The notes beneath the pieces were generated by a model that saw only the letters and a program-made list of their open reading frames with translations, did not search any database and was not told where the DNA came from. A DNA stretch of 64,000 nt from Emydura subglobosa. Its lineage: Eukaryota > Chordata > Testudines > Chelidae. The stretch is from the NCBI GenBank assembly GCA_007922225.1, contig ML679956.1, forward strand, positions 19,842,689 to 19,906,688, given 5' to 3'. Position numbers and translations under genes: made by a program. Position 1 is the stretch's first letter; every line of letters begins with the position of its first letter. Below are positions 47,268 through 58,371 of the stretch, one piece after another.

Positions 47268-49103
47268 TTGGAGTTGCAGCTAGCAAGGGACGTGAAGGGG
47301 AACAAGAAGGGTTTCTACAGACGTTGCCAACAAGAGGAAGATTCGGGAAAGTGTGGGCCCCTTAGAGAATGAGGGAGGCAACCTAGTGACAGAGGACGTG
47401 GAGAAAGCTGAGGTACTCAATGCCTTTTTTGCCTCTGTCTTCACAGACAAGATCAGCTCCCAGACTGCTGTACTGGGTGGCACAGAATGGGAAGGAGGCG
47501 AACATCCCGCAGTGCTGAAGGAATGGGTCCAAGACTATTTAGAAGGCTTAGACATACACAAGTCCATGGGGCCAGATGCAATGCACCCAAGGGTGCTGAG
47601 GGAGTTGGCTGAGGTGATTTCAGAGCCATTGGCTATTATCTTTGAAAGCTCGTGGCAACAGGGGGAGGTCCCTGAGGACTGGAAAAAAGCAAATATATTG
47701 CCCATCTTCAAAAAAGGGAGGAAAGAGGATCCAGGGAACTACAGACCGGTCAGCCTCACCTCAAACCCTGGAAAAATCATGGAGCAGGTCCTTAAGGAAT
47801 CCATTTTAAGGCACTTGGAAGAGAAGAAGGTGATCAGGAACAGTCAACACGGATTCACCAAGGGAAAGTCATGCCTGACCAACCTGATTGCTTTCTATGA
47901 TGAGGTGACTGGCTCTGTGGATGTAGGGAAGGCGGTGGATGTGATATACCTTGACTTTAGCAAAGCTTTTGATACTGTCTCTCACAGTATTCTTATCAGC
48001 AAGTTAAAGAAGTATGGGTTGGATGAATGGACTATAAAATGGATAGAGAACTGGCTAGAGCATAGGGCTCAACGAGTAGTGATCAATGGCTCCATGTCTA
48101 GCTGGCAACCGGTCACAAGCGGAGTTCCCCAGGGGTCAGTCCTGGGGCCGGTTTTGTTCAACATCTTTATTGATGATCTGGAGGATGGGGTAGATTGCAC
48201 CCTCAGCAAGTTTGCGGATGACACTGAGCTGGGGGGAGTGGTAGATACCCTGCAAGGTAGGGATAGGATACAGAGTGACCTAAACAAACTGGAGGATTGG
48301 GCCAAAAGAAATCTAATGAGGTTCAACAAAGAAAAGTGCAGAATCCTCCACTTAGGAAGGAAGAATCCCATGCACAGCTATAGACTGGGGACTGACGAGC
48401 TGGGCAGCAGTTCTGCAGAAAAGGACCTGGGGGTAACAGTGGATAAAAAACTGGATATGAGTCAGCAGTGTGCTCTGGTTGCCAAGAAGGCTAATAGCAT
48501 ATTGGGCTGCATTAGGAGGGGCATTGCCAGCAGGTCATGGGAAGTGATTATTCCCCTCTATTCGGCATTGATGAGGCCGCATTTAGAATATTGTGTCCAG
48601 TTTTGGGCCCCTCACTACAAAAAGGATGTGGACAAGTTGGAGAGAGTCCAGCGGAGGACAACAAAAATGATTAGGGGGCTGGAATACAGGACTTATGAGG
48701 AGATACTGAGGGAACTGGGCTTGTTTAGCCTGCAAAAGAGAAGAATGAGGGGGGATTTAATAGCGGCCTTTAACTACCTGAAAGGGGGTTCCAGGGAGGA
48801 TGGGGCTAGGCTGTTCTCAGTGGTGGCAGATGACAGAACAAGGAGCAACGGTCTCAAGTTGCAGGGCGGGAGATCTAGGTTGGACATTAGGAAAAAGTTT
48901 TTCACTAGGAGGGTGGTGAAGCACTGGAATAGGTTACCTAGGGAGGTGGTGGAATCTCCATCCTTAGAGGTTTTTAAGCTGAGGCTTGACAAAGCTCTGG
49001 CTGGGATGATATAGCTGAGGTTAGTCCTGCTTTGAGCAGGGGGTTGGACTAGATGACCTCCTGAGGTTCCTTCCAACTCTAATCTTCTATGATTCTATGA
49101 TGT
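46894..49103 (+). mobile_element. CR1 LINE, 5'-truncated, nearly intact polymerase
   Basis: About 2.2 kb. It begins within the ORF2 region after most of the endonuclease, continues through the linker and complete reverse transcriptase, and ends with the 3' UTR word GGACTAGATGACCTCCTGAG and the tail TCTATGATTCTATGATG. The only coding lesions seen are an in-frame TAA at 47265-47267 and a 2-nt loss near 47319-47325 relative to the minus-strand copy at 26502-28438. Truncation means it cannot move on its own. Its low decay suggests it is the youngest LINE in the window. Confidence 0.95.
47353..49014 (+). pseudogene. CR1 reverse transcriptase, open reading frame
   Basis: A 553-codon open frame starting at a GTG inside the domain, not at a true start. 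It holds all main polymerase blocks: NYRPVSLTS (fingers), [18 protein letters not shown] (motif A, Asp at residue 201), [10 protein letters not shown] (motif B, from residue 257), [10 protein letters not shown] (motif C, FADD at residues 287-290, coordinates 48211-48222), then the [20 protein letters not shown] and [21 protein letters not shown]-terminal blocks, finishing LDKALAGMI. The enzyme copies CR1 RNA at a nicked target in the nucleus. Upstream stop and frameshift separate it from the linker, and no promoter is present, so expression as a full protein is unlikely. Confidence 0.93.
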
Positions 49104-49840
49104 AGGATGTCAGAAATATTTCCTAAACAGAACTAAGAAAATGCTGATGACCGTTTTCTTTCTTCTGTTTTGTTTTCCCCACTCACCCAAAGAGTTAGGG
49201 CTTCTATTTTGTTTTTTGGCCCATAGTGATTGTGTTTTGATCTTGGCCATATTTGTAAAAAGTTTATCTTTCAGTGGTATAGCTGGAAGGGCTGATTTTA
49301 TTAATTTGTGGATGTGCATGCACATGCATGCAAACTGGGATGGTCTTATGTGACATCTAGTCTGTTGTGTCTATTCTAGGTAGATTGTCAGATAGTTGTG
49401 GAATTTAGGAGATCCTGTTGCCACTTTCTTAGCTGTCCTACATAGGCTTGTATTTAATTGACAGTTTTTATTTTTTTTCCAACTTAATATGAAAATGTGT
49501 ATCAAGACACTGGAACAACTTTTCAATAACGTATCAGGGGTAGTTACTGCATAAGGAATAAGAATCACAGTAGAATGTTCATTTTAATGACTCCTGCCTT
49601 GGCAATGGGTAACAGTAGCCCGTACCAGCAGTTTAATCACTGTTGATCCTTGGAAACACTATAACCAAAGACAGCATTGTAATTTTGTATAATAATTTCT
49701 TCTTATACCAGATTCTAGTTTTTACAGTCAATACCACACTTACTAGAAAATTGTAGCAGCCATTGTACACCTAGTGGGAACAGAAGAACAACTTTAGGAA
49801 GTTGATTCCAAGAAATATCAGAACTACAAATGGATTGAGT
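49104..49840. other. Non-coding DNA, nothing identified
   Basis: AT-rich. A small ATGCATGCACATGCATGCA tract near 49313-49331 alternates purine and pyrimidine. No gene seen. Confidence 0.45.
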
Positions 49841-49905
49841 CAAAATTCATCCTTGCTGTAATTCTATTGACTTCAATGGGATTACAGCGGTGATTAACTG
49901 AACAT
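49841..49905. repeat. Short fold-back element
   Basis: ATTCATCCTTGCTGTAATTC and ATTACAGCGGTGATTAACTG are imperfect inverted arms meeting at a TATTGACTTCAATGGGA core. Similar in core and arm length to 6428-6512 and 62769-62835. Confidence 0.55.
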
Positions 49906-50194
49906 GAAGGATCAGGCTGTTTTTCTTTTTATCTGCTTGTAAACCATCATGCATGCACACAGCATACAAACATTATAACAATAAAAAAAATTGGTTCGAA
50001 GAGCACTTTTCAATTTTTCTGTAATGAGTGGGGGAGGATAGCTGATTCACTGAATCCTGGAAACCTGGACAATGTAAAGATTGACATCCTGCAAGAGCAG
50101 TGACCAAGGATACTGGTATCTTTCTTTCCAAACATCATGACACCTTGATGTATTTTTAAAAATATAATATTCTTGGTCGAATATAATTATAACC

Positions 50195-50570
50195 TTTAGC
50201 CCCGTGGTTAGGGCACTCTTCCAAGATGTGGGAGATACACAATCAGTTCTTCCTTCTACTTGATGTGGATCAAGGACTTGAATATGGGTCTCCCATATCC
50301 CAGGCTAATGGCCTAACCACTAGGCTTGCAGAATCATTTTCATTCTCTCACTGGCCAAATGACCACTGAAATATCTTTATACAAAGTGGAACACCTTTCA
50401 CAGAAGAGTTTAAGAGTTACCTACCCCAGAATACCTGTAGCCCACATGATTAAAGGCATTCTCAGACCCAAGTTAAAATCCCTGCTCCATATCTGGGAGA
50501 TAGGGAGAATTGAATCCAGGTCTTCCCCATACTGGCTGAGTGCATAACCACTGTGCTAAATGTTATGGGA
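50195..50570. repeat. Fold-back repeat with tRNA-like words, copy 3
   Basis: The left arm GTGGTTAGGGCACTC...GATGTGGGAGA (from about 50204) is matched in inverted orientation by TCTCCCATATCCCAGGCTAA, TGGCCTAACCAC (about 50289-50320). A second pair (AAAATCCCTGCTCCATATCT against ATTGAATCCAGGTCTTCCCC) follows to about 50560. This is the most complete of three copies in the window. The TTGAATCCAGG words look like a tRNA B box, yet the whole is a palindrome, not a tRNA. Confidence 0.65.
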
Positions 50571-53500
50571 GTGTGTGTAGGGGACCTTCTCTACCTCTCT
50601 GTTTTTGTTTGTGAATGGCACCAAAATCACCTTGTGAATCTAGTCTGAACTATTTCTTTTGCGTGGGTGAGTGGGAGGGGGGCACTGTACTTATTTGATG
50701 GACTTGCATCAAATTCATGAATAATTTTGGGTCAACCAAAACTTTGATTTTGACAAATAATCAATTCCTCTGAGAATTTTTGCCTAACTTTGCAAGGTAA
50801 TGAGTGAAGTGTTCCTCCTCCAGTGGAGAGCAGAAGCCCCACATTCCTTTGAAGCACCAGAGCAATAAGAGCCACTGACCAACTCCCACAGGGCTGCTGC
50901 TTCCCTATAATCATTGCAAATCTCAGCTCCTGCTAGGCTCCTCCCTACCTCTGGTGGTCCTTGCTTTCTCCAAAATCCAATTTCTTTATCAGCTAGTTCT
51001 CTTCTAACTCCAGTGTAGTCAAGGGTAAACTGAGTTGACCACTTCTTGCTTGGATAACATGGAGTTTAGTTTAGGAGTTTACTCACTTTTTTAAAACCAC
51101 TACACCACTGTCTAACTTCCTTTGCTTCAATGTCTCCACCTTCCCTCCTATGGCTCACCAACTCTCTGCTATGGTCAACTGGTTCCCTTGCAAACCCCAC
51201 CAAGTATGTTCAGGGACTCCCTAAGCATAGGGAAACCCTTTCCATGACGGAGTAGGCTTTTCATCAGACCCTGCTCAGAAAGAGGCAGAATTGGAGTTCA
51301 TCTTGTTTTAAGATGGAGCCCTTCAGAATAAGACGAGGACAGCATGTCATCCCCAGAAGATCCTGGTGTCTTATTCAGAGTGCCTACTTAGTGCTAGTAC
51401 TAGTGATATAATCAAATAAAATTAATCTCAGAAACAAAGCTAATTCTTTGTTAGTTTAGAAAGAAAATAACTTTGTGCAAAGTTTTAAAAGCAATAGCTT
51501 GGACAGTATATGATATTTAGTCCCATTCAGTCTCTAGCCATAATGGACTTCTATTCAATATATTCTTTCAGATGTAAGCTTTTTCCAATCCTCTGACACC
51601 ATTTGCATTTTGCGGAGGCATAAATCTAATGAAGAGATCAAAAGAGGATATAAAATAATTCAGACAATACTTTAGTATTGAGCGATATGCCACCATTTAC
51701 AATGTTTTATGCTGTTAATGACGTCAATAACCTTTTAATCTAGTAGATTAGGTTTAAAGAAGGAAAGTTCTTTGTTTAAAAATAATCTGTAGGCTAAACA
51801 GTTATTACAGTGTCAAATCGGTCAGTAGGTGAACTTGTTACAGTGCCACAATAGAGCAAATCAATGTAAAGATCATTGGCATTATTGTATTTTGAAGGTC
51901 AAAAGCATCAGAATGGTGAGAACAGATGATAGAGCAGAATAAGAGGCTCCGATTGAAGATGTTCTGGATCATAGACCTTGATTGTACTTTGACATTTAAA
52001 AAAAACCACTTTTTTTTAGTTGTCTTTCATCTGTGATAAAGTTCATGTGTATTGTAGTTTTCTTTGGGGAAAGTGTTTGAGTATCAAGGACGATATTTTT
52101 CCGTTTTTCCCTTTTAGAGATTGAACTGTGAGTCAAACTTCTACTACCATTAGCACAGTCGTCAGATACACAGCAATACTACCAAGGTTATTCTCCCACA
52201 GGCCTGGCCATGAGATTTTTGAGAGGTTTGGTGAAATTAATTTTATTGGCTAACATTTGAAATTTTGTCAAAGCCTCTTCTGCTGAAGGTTAAATTGATT
52301 GATTACATCTTGTGCTGGGGTCTGCGAAGAGAAACCAACCTTTACCTTTGTTCCCCAATAATTTTCCAAATACTCTTGGGAGGCTGGAATTTAAACCCCT
52401 ACATGCTGATGAATTATAGATTACTCTGTGTCATTTTACTCCACCTATTTATAACAACTACAGAGAATACAACAATACTAGTATGACCATTTCTCATAGG
52501 GCAAACCATTCCCTTTCCCTTTAGAAATTCCCTTTAGGGCATCTGCCTGTGGAACTGTGATAAAACACACAATGGAAGCGTAGATAAATTCAGTAAAAAA
52601 TCACTATCCTAAATCCTAACATTATATTTAAACACATGAGGTTCCATTTTTCTTTAGCAACATAATTCAGATATTTGGAAATCAAAGCTGGGTTAAAGGA
52701 AAGCCTCTCTTTTTTTTTTTGACATGCTATATGTGTTAACTAATCTTATGACTGGAAACTTACAAGAAACTGTCCCATAATACCATCTCCTCGAAGAGAA
52801 ATAATAAAAGCGTCTCAAGAGATAACTCTCACACTTCACATCATGGTGATGTATTAATGATGACTTTAGTGATAACAGTAGGAGTGAATGTTACAACATT
52901 CTGGAAGCAAAGAAATAAAGCAGCCCAACACAAAAACTTGTGAAAGATCAGCTACAAGCTCATAAGATATATGAAGTGCACCCATGTCATCAGTGTATCC
53001 CTCACTCTTCGTCACGCATCCTCCTCCTCCTCTCAGCTCCCTTTCTTTTTTCATACAAGCAAAGTACACAGCTCCAGTTCCACTTTGTTGCAAGAGGCCA
53101 ATATTGTGTGTTGTGTTGCATGCTCTTTTTCTCTCTTTGTCCTGTGCAACAATTTGCAGTTCATAGTTTTTCACTAAACACAGCTATCTCCTAAAAAATC
53201 AAAAGCATTTTTATTTCTATAAACACTGACAATTCATTTAGTAGTTTTGTTGAAGTTTTGGCCAAATTGGCTTTCCTTGGAGCTCAGCCATGTCAATATT
53301 GTTTAATTACAGTTTGAACAGAACAGTCTGGCTACTACATCTGATTATCATTAACATATTTAGGAGGCCTTTGTGACATCAATCTGATTTTTTTAATCAT
53401 CAGTAGTTCAATGAGTTCCATGATTTTAATAACTGAATATTTGTAGAGAACTTTGGTCACAAGTATATAATTTACAAAAAAAATCATATATATTACAGAT

Positions 53501-53797
53501 ACCAATTAACTGAAAATTCTAGAACAGAATTAAATTACCATTGATCTTCATGATTATAATGGGCCAAATCCTAAAATAGAATGGAGTGATTTAAATTAAT
53601 GCAATTTCAATCACTGTTTGAAATTATTATCAAAATCACATTTTTTAAAAAATAAGTAATTTTATATTAAGGTGAGGCTTGTAAGACTTATTTGTGCTCT
53701 TGCAACTTTATAACAAACTAATTTATAAAATGCCACTACTTATTTTAATTTTAAAAAGCTGCAACAGGCAAAATGCAAAATATTAAAAATTAGGACT
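50571..53797. other. Non-coding DNA, nothing firmly identified
   Basis: A moderately GC-rich patch at 50800-51380 may be an old repeat or LTR, but no ends or second copy were found. The rest is AT-rich. Opposite-strand open frames at 52866-53194 occupy a pyrimidine-rich patch and have no domain. Confidence 0.35.
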
Positions 53798-53897
53798 CTG
53801 ATTCTGCAAACACATGAGTAGGTACCTCACTTCATCCACATTGACTTTATTGGGGATACCCATGTGCTTAAAGTTAAGCATGTGTTTGCAGTATTAG
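53798..53897. repeat. Short fold-back element
   Basis: CTGATTCTGCAAACACATGA and TGTGTTTGCAGTATTAG are inverted arms; the inner pairs GGTACCTCACTT and CATGTGCTTAAAG are weaker, around ACATTGACTTTATTGGGG. About 100 bp, non-coding. Confidence 0.6.
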
Positions 53898-55642
53898 AGA
53901 CTCAAATTGTGTGTTTTATTAAAAACTTCTTTGTATATATATTTATCATCAAACAAGAAGTTAATTAGACTCAGTACTTTTAGTTAGACATACAAAAGTT
54001 TACAGTAACTTTGTTATACATCGAGGCCAACATTTTTATAGATAGGAGCCTATAGTTAGGCTCCTAAGCCCATATATAAGTTTATAAGTGTGGGATTTTC
54101 AAAAGCACTTAAGTGGGTTAGGCCCATTGACACCAAACCATAAAGAAGGGAAGTATAGCCTAGTGAAAGCATTTCAACATTCTTGATTTGTAGCAGTTTG
54201 ATATACCATAAGGTGGTTTAAAATATAGCCCAAGCAAATTTTGTGTTTGTGGTGTTCTCACAGTAATGACGTTAATGAGGCCCTAGACTTGTCTTCTTCA
54301 GCATAGAACACTTACGCATGATACTTTTTAGTGGAAGATTACTTTATGTAAAATCAGAAATCCTGATAATAGTTAAGAAACAGGTACAAAACACTTGATA
54401 ACTTACTATGAAAAATGGGAAGAAAGAACTAGCAACATGTAAATAAAAATATGACAAATTAACATTTAACATATGCTAGAGCACGTAATAACTGGCTATA
54501 GCTAATGAGCCACATAATAAGGCTTGGACTACATTCAGTGCAGATACACTATTAAATTGTGGAGCCCAGGTATATATTTTAATCATTCAGGATATGGTAT
54601 CATTAGATGCCGTTAAGAAATAGGAATAGCTTGGGTATCCTCTCTTTCATAGTACTTTAACTGATTATCAACCTGTCATAACACTGAGGCTGCTCTGAAT
54701 AATGAAACTTTCACTGCATTGCAGATAAGGCATATACAATATTTTAAAATTGAAAATCCCCATGTTAAAAATAGTATAAGAAAACCACAGTTTTAAATGA
54801 GTAATTTTCTTATTCTGGAACTTGAATCACTGAGTCTTGTATTACTGTTTCAATTGCTCTGCTTATATTGGCCTTTTTGTTAAGATCATGCCTTTCATCT
54901 TCTACAGATTTATCCTATTATTCAATTCAAGAAAAAAGGTAATCAACTGTAAAGCTTAAAAGTAGCAAGGACTACTTACAATTAGAACTGTGAAAGCTTA
55001 GGAAAATCCTCCTAGGAAGCATATTTCTTTCTTCAAAAGCTCTTTAAATTCCATAGTTTCTTGGCTTGGCTAGGAGAAGATCTCCAGTCCTATGGTAACT
55101 GGGTATGGAGAATGGCAGGCACAGAAGTCTTCTGTAGAATACACTTGGGGATATATCATTATTTTTACCAGAAGTGACGCTAAAAAATCTTCAGCAGTAT
55201 TCTTACTGTGAATGTATAACTAAGATGTACATGGTTCTCATTTCACTATAAAAGTGCTGTCTTGAAAGCTTAGACATGGCCTTTCCTCCTTTACACATTA
55301 TATAAGCCTAATTTGTATTGGTCCTTTTTTAAAAATGCATGTTACCTCCTTTTTATGAGTGGAATCTTTGGCTGTAGCCTACCAACAAGCTAACAAAAAT
55401 GAAAATATCCTTTTTCACGAATAGTTTAACTGTAAGCAAAATGGTACATTAAACTAGCAGTGAAGAAAAATACATTGTTCAATTCTCTGAAAGTCTCAAA
55501 TTAGGGCAATTTCACAGCTGTGAAGCAGGAATTGCATTTCATAGTTGAGATATTAGGGGTGAAGGTTTCAAGGGACTATTCTGAAAATGGGTCTTAGACA
55601 CAACATGCCAGGTTTTGAAAATCCCAGTAGGCACACATGAAA
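53898..55642. other. Non-coding DNA, nothing firmly identified
   Basis: AT-rich. A weak repeat of TAGGAGCC/GGCTCCTA words at 54042-54065 could be part of another short palindrome. No gene seen. Confidence 0.4.
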
Positions 55643-55690
55643 GTTAGGCACCTAATTCCCATTGAAAGCCAATGGGAGTTAGGTGCCTAC
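55643..55690. repeat. Near-perfect short hairpin
   Basis: The arms GTTAGGCACCTAATTCCCAT(TG) at 55643-55664 and CAATGGGAGTTAGGTGCCTA(C) at 55670-55690 pair with about two differences and a 5-nt loop. A partial further copy of the arm, TAGGCACCTATCTGCATTTT, lies just downstream at about 55726. The inner CCATTG/CAATGG core resembles the other short palindromes. Confidence 0.75.
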
Positions 55691-57945
55691 CTTTTTCAGG
55701 TTCTTTTGGAAAAAAAAAATCTTACTAGGCACCTATCTGCATTTTCAGGTGCTTACATATCTTTGAAAATCTGCTCCTTAGTCTCAAATCACCTAGGCAC
55801 TTTTGAGAATTGTACTCTAAATCTTCTAAGTTTTGTTATAGACTTCAGTGAGGTCAGTCTTTCATCCCTGCAGTAGATAGTGTGAAGCAATCACCTAGAT
55901 TCATGAGGAAATATTTGGAAAAATTGCCCAAATAATCTAGACTTATTCTTCTGATGCTGCCAGTACTCAAGCTCCGAGACTGCTGACCCCACATCCTCTG
56001 CTTCATTGGTCCACGCATGCCCTGAGGAGATAGCACAAAGTACATGCAAGAATTTCACAAACCAAACAGAGAACAAACTCCAAGTCCTCTTCCCCAAAAT
56101 GCTATGCCGTTTGGGAAAAGAGCAATGAAAACCATTTTAAATGGTGCACAGGATTTTTGATATACAACTCTTATTGTCTTTCATGATTGCTGTTTGGCTA
56201 AAAGTCAATGTAATATTTGAAAAATTAGGTTTAATAGTTTGTGGTGCTGGAGTCTTGAAATAGTCTTTCAAAATAAGGACCCGACTTCAGAAAAAAAGTC
56301 CTCTTCCCCTAAAATTGGTCTGAAACACTGAAGAGGAATATTTTATTTTTTAACACTCAGATTTTCTGGTTAATTGCATAAATGGCAAGTTTCCTCAGAG
56401 CTGCATGAAAGTGCAAGTGCAAATAATTTTGAAAGAAGGCTAAACATGACCACATTTTCAGTCAAATTATTTGAAAACCTAAAATATGGAAAGATGAAAT
56501 ACATGTTGACTTTAAATCAAACAAAGAGGCATTGAAGCATTTATCTGGAAAGTGGAAGCAGTTAAGTTTTATAGAGCTCTGCAACCTTATTTTGTTAGCT
56601 GCATGCAGTTTATCATGCAAGAACAATGTATGTCATAGGGATATTCTTAAACAGCCATTATGAATAGGAATTACTGCAAATGTTCTGTTTTTAATTTGGC
56701 TCTCAGGAAAGAAGTGTAAAGTTTCAGGAAGTTACAATTTGAGGGGTATATGCTGAAATTGGAGCTCAGTAACTTTCCTATTAAGGAATGTATTATAAGT
56801 GCCACATATAACTCTAAAAGTGCATAACTAACTTCTTACAACATTAAACCAGTACCGCTACAGTTAAATGTATGTTTCTACTATAAATTCCAAATATGGG
56901 GAATTCAATATCTCAGCTGTTCAGATTCGGACTCATTTGCATGTTGGTCTGCTATACGCTTTTATGATATAGATGAAAAGAATTTGTCTTTGCATAAATG
57001 TATTTACTCTACAAAGTAGTTTAGTAATGAAACTGTTCATATTAAATTCTTCTCATCAAACTCCAAACTGAAACCAGCTAACTTCACTGAAGATGGTAGT
57101 GATCATCAGTGTGAACTTTCTTTGTCATTATTTTGAAATACTTTAATACTTTAATACTTAACATACTTTAATATGTAGCTGAACTACTGTAGAGTGTGTT
57201 AAAGAACTTCCAAGATCTTGTGGTTGTTGATGACATTAACCTTGTTACAACTTAATGAACTTTTACTCAAAAGAATAAGAAATTGGGACATAAAACTAAG
57301 AATCTAGCAGTTAGACACAAACTGATAACTTTACTTGGGATTGTTATGATGTCCTTAACTCAATTTTTTGTGCGTGTATAAACACAGCATAGTTACACTA
57401 TTACAACCTTAATCATCTTATCTCAGAACAGTGAGTGATGTTACATACCAGCTGTACTGCAAATACCTATTCACAATGTAATGAATTAAGGATGTCATGG
57501 TAACCCTAATTTGCTTTTTGTTCTGTTTTCTTGCTTTTGTGAGTTTATCCCTGACCCTTAATGTTACTTTAACAGAGTTACTTTGTATTTAATTGAATTA
57601 TAGTGTTTAGAGATGAAAAGTGTAGAGTATGCAAGCCATAAAAGGATTTCTGCACAGATGGATGAACAGAGAACTCCACTGAGTTGCATTCTTTGAATAC
57701 CATCTGGTTTAACAAATACTAGAAGGATAGAGTGAACATATGGTGCTTAGCTGGCCCTATGTCTTGCCAGGAAACACATTACAGATATGCAAGGGACCAT
57801 GGTCTGGAAATATATGACTCCAGCTTCCCAGGGCAGTGAAGAATTTTTAGATGCATGGATAGCTACTATTAATATAGTAATAGGTGGGAGGTGAGGGGGA
57901 GAATAATTACTTCTGATTTTAGGTCAGAATGTGGTAGGTCAAACT
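55691..57945. other. Non-coding DNA, nothing identified
   Basis: AT-rich. TTAATACTTTAATACTTA-type short tandem at about 57140-57170. No gene seen. Confidence 0.45.
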
Positions 57946-58252
57946 GAGTATGTCTACATGGCAAAAGAAAACTGAGGAGGGAAGAAAAAACCACCCGTGG
58001 CAGCAAGTCTCATAGCCTGGGTCTACAGACTTGGGTTTGCCGTATGGTGCTAAAAATAGCTGTGTAGACATTTAGGGCCGGGTTCTGAAGCCCGAGAAGG
58101 GGATGAGTTTAAGAGCCCAAGCCCAAACTTTTGCATGGCTCTTTTTATCCCCATAGCCCAAACCCCCTGAGCCAGAGACTGTAGACGTGACGGTGAGACT
58201 CAATGCTGCAGGTTTGTTGGATTTTGGTTTTTTGGCCATGTAGACATACCCT
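57946..58252. mobile_element. Harbinger-like MITE, about 305 bp
   Basis: The left end GTATGTCTACATGGCAAAAG and right end TTTTTTGGCCATGTAGACAT(ACC) are inverted copies. The GGGTATGTCTACA terminus is what I associate with Harbinger-type miniature elements in reptiles. The interior carries further inverted blocks (AGCCTGGGTCTACAGACTTG) and encodes no protein, although a composition-driven minus-strand frame runs across it. A 3-bp target duplication could not be seen. Confidence 0.7.
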
Positions 58253-58371
58253 TTGAGTCTGATGCATAAGGAATACATTTTAATTTTGTATTCTTTATTC
58301 ATTTGTATCTTGGCTCTGTTGGGTCCAGTTCTGCTCTCACTGAAGTCAATACTGTTTTCACATCCATGGAG

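Noticed and set aside
48069..49076. Minus-strand frames at 48069-48371 and 48774-49076
   Set aside because: Antisense shadows of the CR1 polymerase.
52866..53194. Four overlapping frames on both strands
   Set aside because: Pyrimidine-rich patch, no domain, no agreement between frames.
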